From the NCBI GenBank assembly GCA_029213065.1, contig JARGPH010000036.1:1238-56762 (forward strand): a stretch of DNA of 55,525 nucleotides. The letters run 5' to 3'. Source of the DNA: Verrucomicrobiales bacterium. Its GTDB lineage: Bacteria; Verrucomicrobiota; Verrucomicrobiia; Verrucomicrobiales; DEV007. This document shows positions 1 through 7,980 of the stretch, piece after piece. Numbering within the stretch: the stretch's first letter is position 1; the number at the start of each line of letters is the position of its first letter. The notes below the pieces were generated by a model. The model was not told where the DNA came from and did no database searches. It worked only from the letters and a program-made list of their open reading frames with translations. The position numbers were made by a program, and so were the translations under genes.

Positions 1-2078
1 GGGGCCGCGGTTTTCTCATCGAACCCGAAACGTTCTGGACTCAGGTTATCACGATTCCGGACACCTCACAGAACCCGATCGAACTGATCTGGCCGGGGAC
101 GAACGATGGAGAGGAATACCCGACCACCCCCTACGCCCTCCAGCTCGCAATGGCAGGTGCGAGAGTCGTCGTTCCAACCCGCATCCGCCGCTACGAATCA
201 AACTACACCCTGACCGACCGCGAATGGCTCGCCCGGCCCGCCTTTGAATTGGGCCGAACCCTGATCAGCTACGAGGTCGAAAAAATCTTCGGACTCGTCG
301 AAGCCGGCACGGTTCAACGCTCCGAGCTCCGCTACGATCCTGAGAAAAAGAAGCCGGGCAATTGGAATATCATCGGCTGGGGGGACGGCGGGATGCTCGC
401 CCTCTACTCGGCAGCTCTGGCACAGTGGTCGCAGTTCGATACCGTTTGCATCAGCGGATACTTCGGTAATCGCGAAGAGCTCTGGAAAGAGCCTTTTGAT
501 CATCACGTTTTCGGGCTTCTCGAGGAATTCGGCGATGCGGAAATAGCCGCTCTCACCGCTCCGCGAAAGCTCCTCATCGAAAGCGCCACGCAGCCCAACT
601 TTCACTATCGGACAAAAGAAAACTCACGTGATCTTGATTTCCAAACCGCCTACACTCCATCCAAAGGGAAACCGGGGCGTACTTCGACGAGCACTGAGGA
701 GGAAATCACAACCGAGTTGAAACGACTCAGGAAACGATTGGGAGACGGGCACTTCAAAAACGTCGAATGGACCGACCACGACGGAAAGGCGATCGCTCCC
801 GAAACACTGGCGCAGTTTGTCATGAGAATGGGACGGGACGACATCGAAGTTTCGGACTTTGACTTCATGGCACGGCTTGAGGAGACGCTTTCGGGATCAC
901 CGGATCCCGTCTTAGGTGTGGCGAAGGTTTTCCTGAAATATCCACCGGGCGAGACAGGAGGTGCCGTTGTCGAAGGCTCCCCCTACTTTGCAGGACTGAC
1001 ATGGATTGATTCAGAATCGACACGCGAAGAGGAAAGGGAAGAACTGGAGCGGCACATCCAACGTGAACTGGTCGAGTCGGATGCAAAGCGACGCGACTAC
1101 TTCAAAGACCTCAACACCAAATCCCTCGAAAACTTCGAGAAAACGATCGAGCCCTACCGGGAAAAATTCAGAACTGAGGTGATCGGCGATTTCGAAATTC
1201 CACTCGAAGCCCCCCATCCCCGAACCCGTCCCTATGAGGAAACCGAACTGACGATCAGCTACGAAGTCGTCCTCGATGTCTTCGACGAAGTTTTCACCTA
1301 CGGAATCCTGACACTGCCCAAATCACTTCCCCTCGACGGCTCGGAGAAACGACCGGTTGTCGTATGCCAACACGGACTCGAAGGCTCACCGCAGGACCTT
1401 GTCGGTGAACAGAAATTCAAGGCCTACAAGGCCTTCGCAACGAGGCTGGCGGAGCGCGGATTCATCACCTTCGCGCCGCAGAACGGTTACAAGTATTTTG
1501 ATCACTTCCGCATGCAGCAATTCAAGGCGCAAACGATGGGAAAAACCCTTTTCTCAATCATCGTGCCGCAGCATCAGCAAATCACGAAATGGCTCGCCAA
1601 TCAGCCCTTTGTTGAAGGTGACAAGATCGGCTTCTACGGCTTGAGCTACGGAGGCAAAGCGGCGATGCGGATTCCTCCGCTCGTGGATCGATACTGCCAC
1701 TCGATCTGCTCCGGAGACTTCAACGAATGGGTCTGGAAAAATGCCGCCACCGACGAGGCATCGCTCCGCTACAGCTACGCGAACAAAGGCGAATACGAGA
1801 TCTTCGAATGGAACCTCGGCAGCACTTTCAACTACGCCGAAATGGCCGCGCTGATTTGTCCGAGGCCCTTCATGGTCGAGCGGGGCCATTTTGACGGGGT
1901 CGCTCCCGACGAAAAAGTCGGCTACGAATTCGCAAAAGTCCGGCGGCTTTACTCGGCCCAACTCGGAATCGGTGACCGCTGCGAAATCGAGTGGTTTCCC
2001 GGACCACACACGATCAACGGTGTGGGAACGTTTGACTTCCTGCACCGGCATCTCGAGTGGCCGAAGCTCCCCCGGTAA
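1..2078 (+). CDS. Tandem alpha/beta-hydrolase (acetyl-xylan-esterase/dienelactone-hydrolase-like), 5' partial
   Basis: The reading frame is open from base 3 with no stop before the ATG at 150, and the residues before that ATG (GRGFLIEPETFW...) read as real protein, so the true start lies outside the window. Numbering from that ATG, the C-terminal domain (about 360-640) has an oxyanion region (VVVCQHGLEGS), the nucleophile elbow GLSYGG with Ser about 499, an acid-loop candidate (ERGHFDGVAPDE) and a His candidate (GPHTINGVG). This is a complete esterase-type triad. The N-terminal part (about 1-170) repeats the same fold: GWGDGG at 76-81 sits at the elbow position, and CISGYFGNREELW / AEIAALTAPRKLLIESA align with ICSGDFNEWVWK / AEMAALICPRPFMVERG. 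The nucleophile position there is Asp79, so this copy is probably inactive or non-classical. The substrate is unknown; carbohydrate ester cleavage is typical of the family. Confidence 0.85.
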   Translation, partial: GRGFLIEPETFWTQVITIPDTSQNPIELIWPGTNDGEEYPTTPYALQLAMAGARVVVPTRIRRYESNYTLTDREWLARPAFELGRTLISYEVEKIFGLVEAGTVQRSELRYDPEKKKPGNWNIIGWGDGGMLALYSAALAQWSQFDTVCISGYFGNREELWKEPFDHHVFGLLEEFGDAEIAALTAPRKLLIESATQPNFHYRTKENSRDLDFQTAYTPSKGKPGRTSTSTEEEITTELKRLRKRLGDGHFKNVEWTDHDGKAIAPETLAQFVMRMGRDDIEVSDFDFMARLEETLSGSPDPVLGVAKVFLKYPPGETGGAVVEGSPYFAGLTWIDSESTREEEREELERHIQRELVESDAKRRDYFKDLNTKSLENFEKTIEPYREKFRTEVIGDFEIPLEAPHPRTRPYEETELTISYEVVLDVFDEVFTYGILTLPKSLPLDGSEKRPVVVCQHGLEGSPQDLVGEQKFKAYKAFATRLAERGFITFAPQNGYKYFDHFRMQQFKAQTMGKTLFSIIVPQHQQITKWLANQPFVEGDKIGFYGLSYGGKAAMRIPPLVDRYCHSICSGDFNEWVWKNAATDEASLRYSYANKGEYEIFEWNLGSTFNYAEMAALICPRPFMVERGHFDGVAPDEKVGYEFAKVRRLYSAQLGIGDRCEIEWFPGPHTINGVGTFDFLHRHLEWPKLPR

Positions 2079-2166
2079 TCACGCCGAAGCAGCAACGAAC
2101 CGCTACTGCACCATCACGTGTAAGATTCCCGGAGCATTCTCTATAAACTAATACATATTGGATACG

Positions 2167-3234
2167 ATGATGATCTGCTCTTCGACCCGAATATTTATCA
2201 TTCTGTTCGCCATCTTTGGACTCATCGCTTTCCCCGCCTCATCCGCCCGCGCAGCCTGGAAAACAACAAAGATCAACGAGATCACTTACGTGCCGCTCCC
2301 GGACTGTGCCGCTGCATTTTCGATGGCCGCAGCGAAGCCGCGCAAAGACAAACGTGAGCTCGCATTCGCCGGTGAATTTCACCAACTCGTCGTCAAAACC
2401 GGGACCCGGGAGGCGATCATCGACGGGGTTCGGCACTGGTTTTCGTTTCCCGTTGTGACCGCGTCAGGCAAAGCGTTCATCTCCCTTGCCGACATCAACG
2501 CCACTCTCGGTCCGGCGATGCGCCCCGGTTCGATTCGACAGATCAGCAAGGTCAAAACAATCGTTCTCGACCCGGGTCATGGCGGTCACGACAGAGGCGG
2601 CCGAAGTGCTTACGGATACGAGAAAGATTACACTCTCGATGTCGTCAACCGGGTCCGGAAAATACTCGAGAAGAAAAAGGTGAAGGTCGTTCAAAGCCGA
2701 CTCTCCGATTTCTTTGTCGATCTATCGGAGCGCCCCGCGATGACCTCCAACTACAAAGATCCAATCTTCGTAAGCATCCACTTCAACTCCGCCGGCTGGA
2801 AGCCCTCCGCCAACGGAATCGAGGTCTATGCGCTGCCACCACTCGGACTCCCCACCACCGGGAAAGCCCCCGACCCTATACTCGACCGCCGCAAATGCGA
2901 CGGCAATGCAATGGAACCTGCCAGCTTCGTTTTGGCGAACACAATGCACCATACCCTTCTCGGTAAAACGGGCGGCTTTGATCGCGGCGTGAAGCGGGCC
3001 CGCTACGCAGTGCTTCGCCATTGTGATGTTCCTTCGATCTTGATCGAGTGCGCCTTTCTTACCAATCCTCAGGAGGGTAAAAATATCCACTCAACCGCGT
3101 GGCGGGAGAAATTTTCCCAATCCGTCGCTGAGGGAATCCTCGCCTACATGGCCCTCGCGAACGAGAAACAGCTCCCTCCCAGAGCCTGGAATTATAAGCG
3201 GGATTCGACTGACGAGTTTGTCTGGGAGGAATAG
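2167..3234 (+). CDS. Secreted N-acetylmuramoyl-L-alanine amidase (Amidase_3 family)
   Basis: Zinc amidase that cleaves the MurNAc to L-Ala bond of peptidoglycan in the periplasm. The N-terminus (MMICSSTRIFIILF...SSARA|A) is a classical signal peptide. The Amidase_3 signatures appear in order: DPGHGGHDRGG (first zinc His), GYEKDYTLDVV (zinc Glu), FVSIHFNSAG (second zinc His) and SILIECAFLTNPQE (catalytic Glu), so the enzyme should be active. About 100 residues precede the catalytic domain, and part of this could be an AMIN-like or copper-amine-oxidase-N-like beta domain (weak). An in-frame TTG at 2158 would add three residues; ATG 2167 or 2170 is more natural. No clear Shine-Dalgarno site. The gene lies 88 bp after the hydrolase on the same strand. 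Confidence 0.93.
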   Translation: MMICSSTRIFIILFAIFGLIAFPASSARAAWKTTKINEITYVPLPDCAAAFSMAAAKPRKDKRELAFAGEFHQLVVKTGTREAIIDGVRHWFSFPVVTASGKAFISLADINATLGPAMRPGSIRQISKVKTIVLDPGHGGHDRGGRSAYGYEKDYTLDVVNRVRKILEKKKVKVVQSRLSDFFVDLSERPAMTSNYKDPIFVSIHFNSAGWKPSANGIEVYALPPLGLPTTGKAPDPILDRRKCDGNAMEPASFVLANTMHHTLLGKTGGFDRGVKRARYAVLRHCDVPSILIECAFLTNPQEGKNIHSTAWREKFSQSVAEGILAYMALANEKQLPPRAWNYKRDSTDEFVWEE

Positions 3235-3310
3235 CGATCATTCTTCACCGCTGAATCGGGGAGGAGGGCAGCCCCCTCAGAAGAGCGCCTTACATCGCCC
3301 CCCCGGCGAC

Positions 3311-3349
3311 ACTCAACCCTGTCAGGTCAGGGACCCAACCCTGTTGAGT
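3311..3349. repeat. Short inverted plus direct repeat downstream of the amidase
   Basis: ACTCAAC (3311-3317) and GTTGAGT (3343-3349) are inverted, and CAACCCTGT occurs twice (3314-3322 and 3336-3344). It could form a weak hairpin after the amidase stop, but there is no T tract, so a terminator role is uncertain. The rest of 3235-3467 shows no gene. Confidence 0.45.
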
Positions 3350-3467
3350 CCTCAGCGACGGGTGAGGTTCATTGCATAAACGTCAGTGCCGATACGTCTT
3401 ACGGGGTGAGGAGAAACTACCCAAGGCAAAATTACGCCTTCTCCTCCTTCACAAAAACTCCAGTCAC

Positions 3468-3713
3468 ATGAAAAACACACTGAAACTATTTTTAATCACC
3501 ACAGGCACCGCTCTCGCGCTTGCCTTCAACACTTCCTGCACCCCCACGGAAGCAGCCATCGTAGGCGGCATCGCCGGTGCCGCGATAGGTGCCGCCGCCG
3601 CAGACGGAGGTCATCGCGGACACGGTCATAGAGGACATGGAAGCCACAGAGGTCATGGCGGCCATGGCGGCCACGGCTGGCATGACGGCCACAGAGGCCA
3701 CGGCGGGTGGTAA
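3468..3713 (+). CDS. Small His/Gly-rich putative lipoprotein with glycine-zipper segment
   Basis: An 81-residue protein starting at ATG 3468. The upstream in-frame extension to 3372 looks non-coding. The N-terminus MKNTLKLFLITTGTALALAF ends in NTSC, a possible but non-canonical lipobox with Asn at -3. Next comes a glycine-zipper segment (AIVGGIAGAAIGAAAADGG), as in outer-membrane 17-kDa-antigen/YMGG-like small lipoproteins. The last 35 residues are almost entirely Gly, His and Arg (repeats of GHRGHG, GHGGHG). Function is unknown. The His-rich tail suggests Ni/Zn/Cu binding or an electrostatic surface role (inference). It is a single gene closed by a strong terminator at 3776-3807, so it is expressed independently of its neighbours. 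Confidence 0.75.
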   Translation: MKNTLKLFLITTGTALALAFNTSCTPTEAAIVGGIAGAAIGAAAADGGHRGHGHRGHGSHRGHGGHGGHGWHDGHRGHGGW

Positions 3714-3775
3714 TTCCGGCCCGGCCCAATCCCTTACAACCATCGAAGCAAACACGCTTCGATTCCAATTCGATG

Positions 3776-3807
3776 CGGGGTGCTGAAGCGATTCAGCACC
3801 CCGTTTT
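3776..3807 (+). terminator. Rho-independent terminator of the His-rich lipoprotein gene
   Basis: A perfect 12-bp stem (CGGGGTGCTGAA / TTCAGCACCCCG), a GCGA tetraloop and then TTTT, beginning 62 bp after the stop. Confidence 0.9.
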
Positions 3808-4001
3808 CGCAGGATGAGAGAACACAACTTTTGATGTCATGAGCAATTTCGATTAGATTCTTCTCGAAATTCAATCTACCCGCTCGACTTGAAGCCCTTT
3901 ATAAGGAAATATTTAAAACCTTCCCCAGTTGGCGCGCAGTGTGCACTCAATCGAAATAAGCTGGAAACAGCATTCGATCCATCCAGAACCTTTCGAGAAA
4001 A

Positions 4002-5030
4002 GTGAACATCAATCTCAAGCGCAAAAAATTCTACCCGGTCAGCGAAGGCTTTAATTCCTACCTCGGCACCTATGGCCGAACCATGGATTTCCCCGAGCTC
4101 TACGAAGATCTTCACCGGTTTTCACAGCTTTTCCCCCTCTTTGACAGGGATGGAAACGACACTCTCTGGAAAACCGTATACTACGAACCTGCGATCCGGG
4201 CGGAGCTCAACACGAAACTGACAAAGATCTATTCAGCGCTCCGGACCAACGCCCCTAAAACGCAGGATCACCTCGTGATGGAGCGTGTCGACTTCTGCGA
4301 TTTTGGAAATTCCCGCCCCTTCCGGATTCGGATCGTTAATCAGTATAACGACAACTACGACCACTTTTACGTCAAGATTGCCGACGCCTCCCGACTCTAC
4401 GGGCTCGAGCTGGAGCACGTCCTTTCGCCGAACCGGATCAACTACCTCGTCAACGGGAACACTCTCATCGAAGAACACATCGCCGGCGTTCCCGGGGACA
4501 CTTTTATCTCTGAGTATTTTGAGCGTCCCGAAACCAATCAGGTGAGGATAGCGAAGGAGTTCGTGAAGTTCAACGAACGCAGCTTTGTTCGCCTCCTCGG
4601 TGACATGCGGAGCTACAATTACGTCGTCGATATCACACCCGATTTCGAAGATGCGCAGTACCGGGTGCGGGCAATCGATTTTGACCAGCAGAGCTACGAG
4701 GGTAACAAAGAGATGTATCTCCCCCAGACCTTTCTCGAAAACGAAGCGGTCGTTCACCTCTGCACAACGAAGCTCAACTACGAGACGATGCGCCAGTATC
4801 AGGACGAGGAGCGCACCCTGATCGAACGACGCTGCACACTCGCAAGAACGAGACTGGCAGCCCTCTGGGATGTCATGCTCCCGGAGGACTTAGCGCCTTT
4901 TGAGCACGTTGAAATCCTGCGTGACGGGCTCAATCAATATCACCAGACCGAGGTCTTCAGCCCCTGCGAGACGATGGGGCAGCTCGTGAAGCTGAATCTG
5001 GAAACGTCGCTTGCTAAACAGTCAGGATAA
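4002..5030 (+). CDS. Uncharacterised protein with a probable protein-kinase-like (APH/choline-kinase-type) fold
   Basis: A 342-residue protein starting at GTG 4002. I do not recognise a named family, but kinase-like landmarks occur in the right order. These are FYVKIAD (possible ATP-anchoring Lys125), GLELEH (possible alpha-C Glu136), LIEEHIAGVPGD (hinge-like, as in phosphotransferases), LLGDMRSYNYVV (the Asp201-x4-Asn206 spacing of the catalytic loop HGDLHxxN) and RAIDFDQQSYEG (metal-binding DFD/DFG equivalent at 226-228). The catalytic-loop His is replaced by Leu. If this reading is right, it phosphorylates a small molecule or a protein in the cytoplasm. It lies 22 bp upstream of a methyltransferase, so the two are probably co-transcribed. 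The gene is real by codon pattern and length; the kinase assignment is inference. Confidence 0.7.
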   Translation: MNINLKRKKFYPVSEGFNSYLGTYGRTMDFPELYEDLHRFSQLFPLFDRDGNDTLWKTVYYEPAIRAELNTKLTKIYSALRTNAPKTQDHLVMERVDFCDFGNSRPFRIRIVNQYNDNYDHFYVKIADASRLYGLELEHVLSPNRINYLVNGNTLIEEHIAGVPGDTFISEYFERPETNQVRIAKEFVKFNERSFVRLLGDMRSYNYVVDITPDFEDAQYRVRAIDFDQQSYEGNKEMYLPQTFLENEAVVHLCTTKLNYETMRQYQDEERTLIERRCTLARTRLAALWDVMLPEDLAPFEHVEILRDGLNQYHQTEVFSPCETMGQLVKLNLETSLAKQSG

Positions 5031-5052
5031 GATTCTGATTCGCTTTTCCTTT

Positions 5053-5631
5053 ATGTCCCACCACGCCAGTTTTCTCAAAGCGTTTGCCCGCAATTCCTCA
5101 CAAGTCGGCGCGATTGTCCCGAGCTCGGATCAGCTCGCCGGTCTCATGATCGATTGGCTCGACTGGGACTCTATTGACTGCATCATCGAATACGGCCCCG
5201 GCACCGGCGTCTTCACCGAGGCGATATCTAAATGCATCAGCCCCGGGACAACTTTCTTTGCGATTGAACGCGATCCCGAGCTGGCCGGGATCACCCGACA
5301 GCGCTGCCCTGAGGTGAAAGTGATCGAAGCGTGCGTCTCGGAAGTGGCGGCACTCTGTCAGGCCGAAGGACGCGAGAAAGTGGACGCGGTGATCTGCGGA
5401 CTGCCCTGGGCGGCATTCTCACCGGAACTGCAGGACAAGTGTCTCGAAGCGATGTTTGAAGTCCTCCCTCCCGGCGGAAAATTCGCCACTTTTGCCTATT
5501 GGCAGGGTCTTCTCCTTCCCGCCGGACAGCGCTTCCGGAAATTTCTGAAGACGAATTTTTCCTCTGTCGAGCAAAGCCCCACAGCGTGGAAAAACTTGCC
5601 CCCGGCGTTCGTCTATCGTTGCGAGCGCTGA
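5053..5631 (+). CDS. Class I SAM-dependent methyltransferase (PmtA/KsgA-like)
   Basis: About 192 residues from the ATG at 5053 (MSHHASFLKAFARNSSQVGAIVPSS). The earlier possible start at 5011 would overlap the upstream gene. The start HASFLKAFARNSSQVGAIVPSSDQLA, the SAM-binding motif I EYGPGTGVFT, the acidic FAIERDPE after beta-2, and ICGLPWAAFSPE at the motif IV position match the group combining rRNA-dimethylase-like and phospholipid N-methyltransferase (PmtA) proteins. KsgA proper is longer and has a C-terminal domain that is missing here, so phospholipid headgroup methylation is more likely than rRNA methylation (inference). It has a 22-bp gap to the preceding kinase-like gene, which suggests an operon. 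Confidence 0.8.
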   Translation: MSHHASFLKAFARNSSQVGAIVPSSDQLAGLMIDWLDWDSIDCIIEYGPGTGVFTEAISKCISPGTTFFAIERDPELAGITRQRCPEVKVIEACVSEVAALCQAEGREKVDAVICGLPWAAFSPELQDKCLEAMFEVLPPGGKFATFAYWQGLLLPAGQRFRKFLKTNFSSVEQSPTAWKNLPPAFVYRCER

Positions 5632-5637
5632 AGCGCG

Positions 5638-6591
5638 TTACTCAGCAGCGGCGACGACGGCCTGCATTTTCTCGAGGCCGACCCTGGCACATTCGAGAGC
5701 AGGCATTTCCCAATAGGTTTTGTTAAAGAGCTCGAGCGAGAGCGCCGGATACGCTCCTATCGATTTGAATTTTTTCAGGATGTCGACAATTGGGGCAACC
5801 CCGTCGCCCGGGAAAACACGGTGAGAATCGTTGATCGTCTCGCGCGGTGGATCCGCTGGATAATCATTCATGTGATAGTTCTTCAAAGCGTGCGGTCCCA
5901 TCAGGAGAATCGATTCGAAAGAGGACCCACCTTTGTAGGTATGATAGACGTCACCGAGAAAGCAGGCGTCAGGATGGCCGGCACGAATCGCCACGTAGAG
6001 CGCTTTCTCAACGGTCCCGATCGTGGGGTGCCCTCCCCACATTTCGACCTGAGGAACCACTCCCATCTCGCTTCCCAATTCGAGGAGAGCACGGTAGCGA
6101 TCCGCCGCATCATCGAGCGAGACAACCTCCCCTTTCCCCACGCCTGCAGGAGGCGCGGCAATGCGCATACCTCCCAGTTGAGCAATCGTATCCATGTCCC
6201 GCTTTGCCTCTTCGAGCCCGGCGGCGCGTTTCTCAGGATCGTTCACCGCCCAGGCGGCAAACCCGATCGCGCTCTCCACGGTGAGTCCATGATCATCAAT
6301 CCGCTTTTTCAAATCCTTCAGTGTTCCGCCCTTCTCAGTGTATTCTTTGATGCGACGAAACCAGGGTTCGATCGCATCGTAACCCGCTTTGCCCGCGACC
6401 TCGATTTCTTCAGCGGCGTCCAGTTCCTGTCCCCTGATCGTAGACATATTGAGACAGAGCTTGAAGGATTGCGGTTTCTCAGCCGCCGTGGAAGTCGAAG
6501 TACCTGCGGCAACGAGACCTCCCAGCGCAAGTCCGGATCCGGTAAGAAAATTACGCCTATCAGTGTCAGGAAATGAATGAAGATCTGCCAT
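5638..6591 (-). CDS. TAT-exported sugar-phosphate isomerase/epimerase-like protein (AP_endonuc_2/xylose-isomerase TIM barrel)
   Basis: Starting from the ATG at 6591 gives MADLHSFPDTDRRNFLTGSG..., a twin-arginine signal with RRNFL followed by a hydrophobic Gly/Ala stretch, so the protein is exported folded. An upstream ATG at 6642 adds 17 residues and would overlap the divergent MBL gene. The barrel shows the usual metal-ligand positions: PQVEMWGG (Glu), FLGDVYHTYKGG (Asp/His), NYHMNDYPAD (His) and LSLELFN (Glu). The family isomerises or epimerises sugars and inositols. Secreted TAT versions are frequent in Planctomycetes and Verrucomicrobia and generally have unknown substrates. The stop is 6 bp from the stop of the convergent methyltransferase gene. 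Confidence 0.88.
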   Translation of the reverse strand: MADLHSFPDTDRRNFLTGSGLALGGLVAAGTSTSTAAEKPQSFKLCLNMSTIRGQELDAAEEIEVAGKAGYDAIEPWFRRIKEYTEKGGTLKDLKKRIDDHGLTVESAIGFAAWAVNDPEKRAAGLEEAKRDMDTIAQLGGMRIAAPPAGVGKGEVVSLDDAADRYRALLELGSEMGVVPQVEMWGGHPTIGTVEKALYVAIRAGHPDACFLGDVYHTYKGGSSFESILLMGPHALKNYHMNDYPADPPRETINDSHRVFPGDGVAPIVDILKKFKSIGAYPALSLELFNKTYWEMPALECARVGLEKMQAVVAAAE

Positions 6592-6640
6592 GCTCGATTC
6601 TTGCCATTTTCGATGAACAGAATCAACCTCCTTTCGAGCC

Positions 6641-7360
6641 ATGATTCAGGTCGTCGAAAACTGCCTTCAACTGCGTGGGCGCGTCGTTCATCACTACGCG
6701 CTGCTGGAGAATGATGGAATCACCTTGATCGATGGTGGCTTTCTATCCAACCCACCGGCGAAAACAGCCGATCTTTTAAAAGCGGCGGGGAGAAGTCTTT
6801 CCGAGGTCAAACAGATCGTCCTCACCCACGGCCACATTGATCACACCCTCCACATCGCTGAATTGCAGCAGCTTACCGGAGCGAAAGTTCTCGCGCCCCT
6901 CCTCGACCGCGATCACATCGAAGGCCGCTATGCCTACAAGGGGATCAATCGTGTCTGCGGCCTGCTTGAGAAGGCGGCGCGGGTCGCATTTAACTATGAG
7001 CGCCCCGTGATCGATCAATGGTTCGCTCCCGGCGAAACCCTCCCTTTCTGGGACGGGCTCGAAGTGATTCCCCTGCCCGGCCATACCTGCGGTCATGTCG
7101 GATTCTATTCAGCGGCGAGGGAACTCCTCCTTGCCGGAGATCTTTTTTCCAATTTTCACCACTGTCCCAAGCCACCGCCCCGCATTTTCAATGTGGAAAC
7201 CCGCGTCATCGACGAATCGATTTTGCGAGCTGATGCCCTGCCCCTCTCAGGCGGGGTCCTTCTGAGCCACTGCCACAAAGGTACACCGCAGGATCACAGG
7301 GACGATTTAAAGCGGATCGCACTAAGAATCCGGTCGGCTGCGACGTATCCAATTAAGTGA
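6641..7360 (+). CDS. Metallo-beta-lactamase-fold hydrolase
   Basis: A 239-residue MBL-fold protein. The metal motif THGHIDHT (HxHxDH) is followed by PGHTCGHVGFY (third His), LAGDLFSN (bridging Asp) and LSHCHKGTP (last His), so a dinuclear zinc or iron centre should be intact. No signal peptide, so it is cytoplasmic. The family includes glyoxalase-II-like thioesterases and lactonases; the substrate here is unassigned. It is divergent from the TAT protein, with about 50 bp between the preferred starts, and the alternative ATG of that gene (6642) overlaps this ATG on the other strand. Confidence 0.9.
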   Translation: MIQVVENCLQLRGRVVHHYALLENDGITLIDGGFLSNPPAKTADLLKAAGRSLSEVKQIVLTHGHIDHTLHIAELQQLTGAKVLAPLLDRDHIEGRYAYKGINRVCGLLEKAARVAFNYERPVIDQWFAPGETLPFWDGLEVIPLPGHTCGHVGFYSAARELLLAGDLFSNFHHCPKPPPRIFNVETRVIDESILRADALPLSGGVLLSHCHKGTPQDHRDDLKRIALRIRSAATYPIK

Positions 7361-7404
7361 AAGGTCGCGCGGTTTCATTCGTCTAACCTTGCAAAGCCAT
7401 CAAT

Positions 7405-7956
7405 ATGACAATCAGATTTTCCAATTATCTTAACCGGAGTTTGCTCGCGGTGTGCGGCATATTGGGCCTCGCGCTCGTTTCGGCGGAAGCAAAAGATGAA
7501 GAGCAGCTTCGCATTGAGTTCGTTGATACCAAAGGCGAGGAAGTGAGTTTTGAAACCTTGAAGGGCAAGACACTGGGGTTCTACTTTTCGGCGCATTGGT
7601 GCCCGCCCTGCCGGCAATTCACCCCGACTTTGGTTAATTTCAGGAACGAGAATGAAGAGAACTTCGAAGTGATCTTTGTCTCCTTTGACAATTCCAACAC
7701 GGAAAAAGAGAACTACATGCGCGAGGCTGAAATGCCCTGGCTCACTCTCCCCGGCTTCAAAAATCGCGAAGCGAACGCTCTCGCGCAGATGTTCGGGGTC
7801 AAAGGGTATCCCACCCTGATCATCATCGGTCCTGACGGAAAACTAATCACTCCGAACGGTCGTGCAGATGTCATGCTTTCGCCTGATACGGCAATAGAGA
7901 AGTGGAAGGCTGCCGCCGCTGAAACTTCAGCCGAAAATCCTGTCAAAGAGTCGTAA
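7405..7956 (+). CDS. Secreted thioredoxin-like (tryparedoxin/nucleoredoxin-type) oxidoreductase
   Basis: A 183-residue protein with a signal peptide (hydrophobic SLLAVCGILGLALVSAEAK) and a thioredoxin-like domain carrying the redox motif SAHWCPPC. The cis-proline region is KGYPTLIIIGPDG. The WCPPC motif and the FVSFDNSNTEKENYMREAEMPW segment are typical of the nucleoredoxin/tryparedoxin branch rather than classical thioredoxin. It probably acts in the periplasm as a thiol:disulfide reductase. It ends 24 bp before the sigma-factor gene on the same strand, so co-transcription is possible. Confidence 0.9.
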   Translation: MTIRFSNYLNRSLLAVCGILGLALVSAEAKDEEQLRIEFVDTKGEEVSFETLKGKTLGFYFSAHWCPPCRQFTPTLVNFRNENEENFEVIFVSFDNSNTEKENYMREAEMPWLTLPGFKNREANALAQMFGVKGYPTLIIIGPDGKLITPNGRADVMLSPDTAIEKWKAAAAETSAENPVKES

Positions 7957-7980
7957 AACACATTTTACTTTTTAACCACA

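Noticed and set aside
5821-6576. 251-codon plus-strand ORF opposite the TAT isomerase-like gene
   Set aside because: It lies wholly antisense to a gene with clear metal-site motifs and a TAT signal, and its own translation has no recognisable features.
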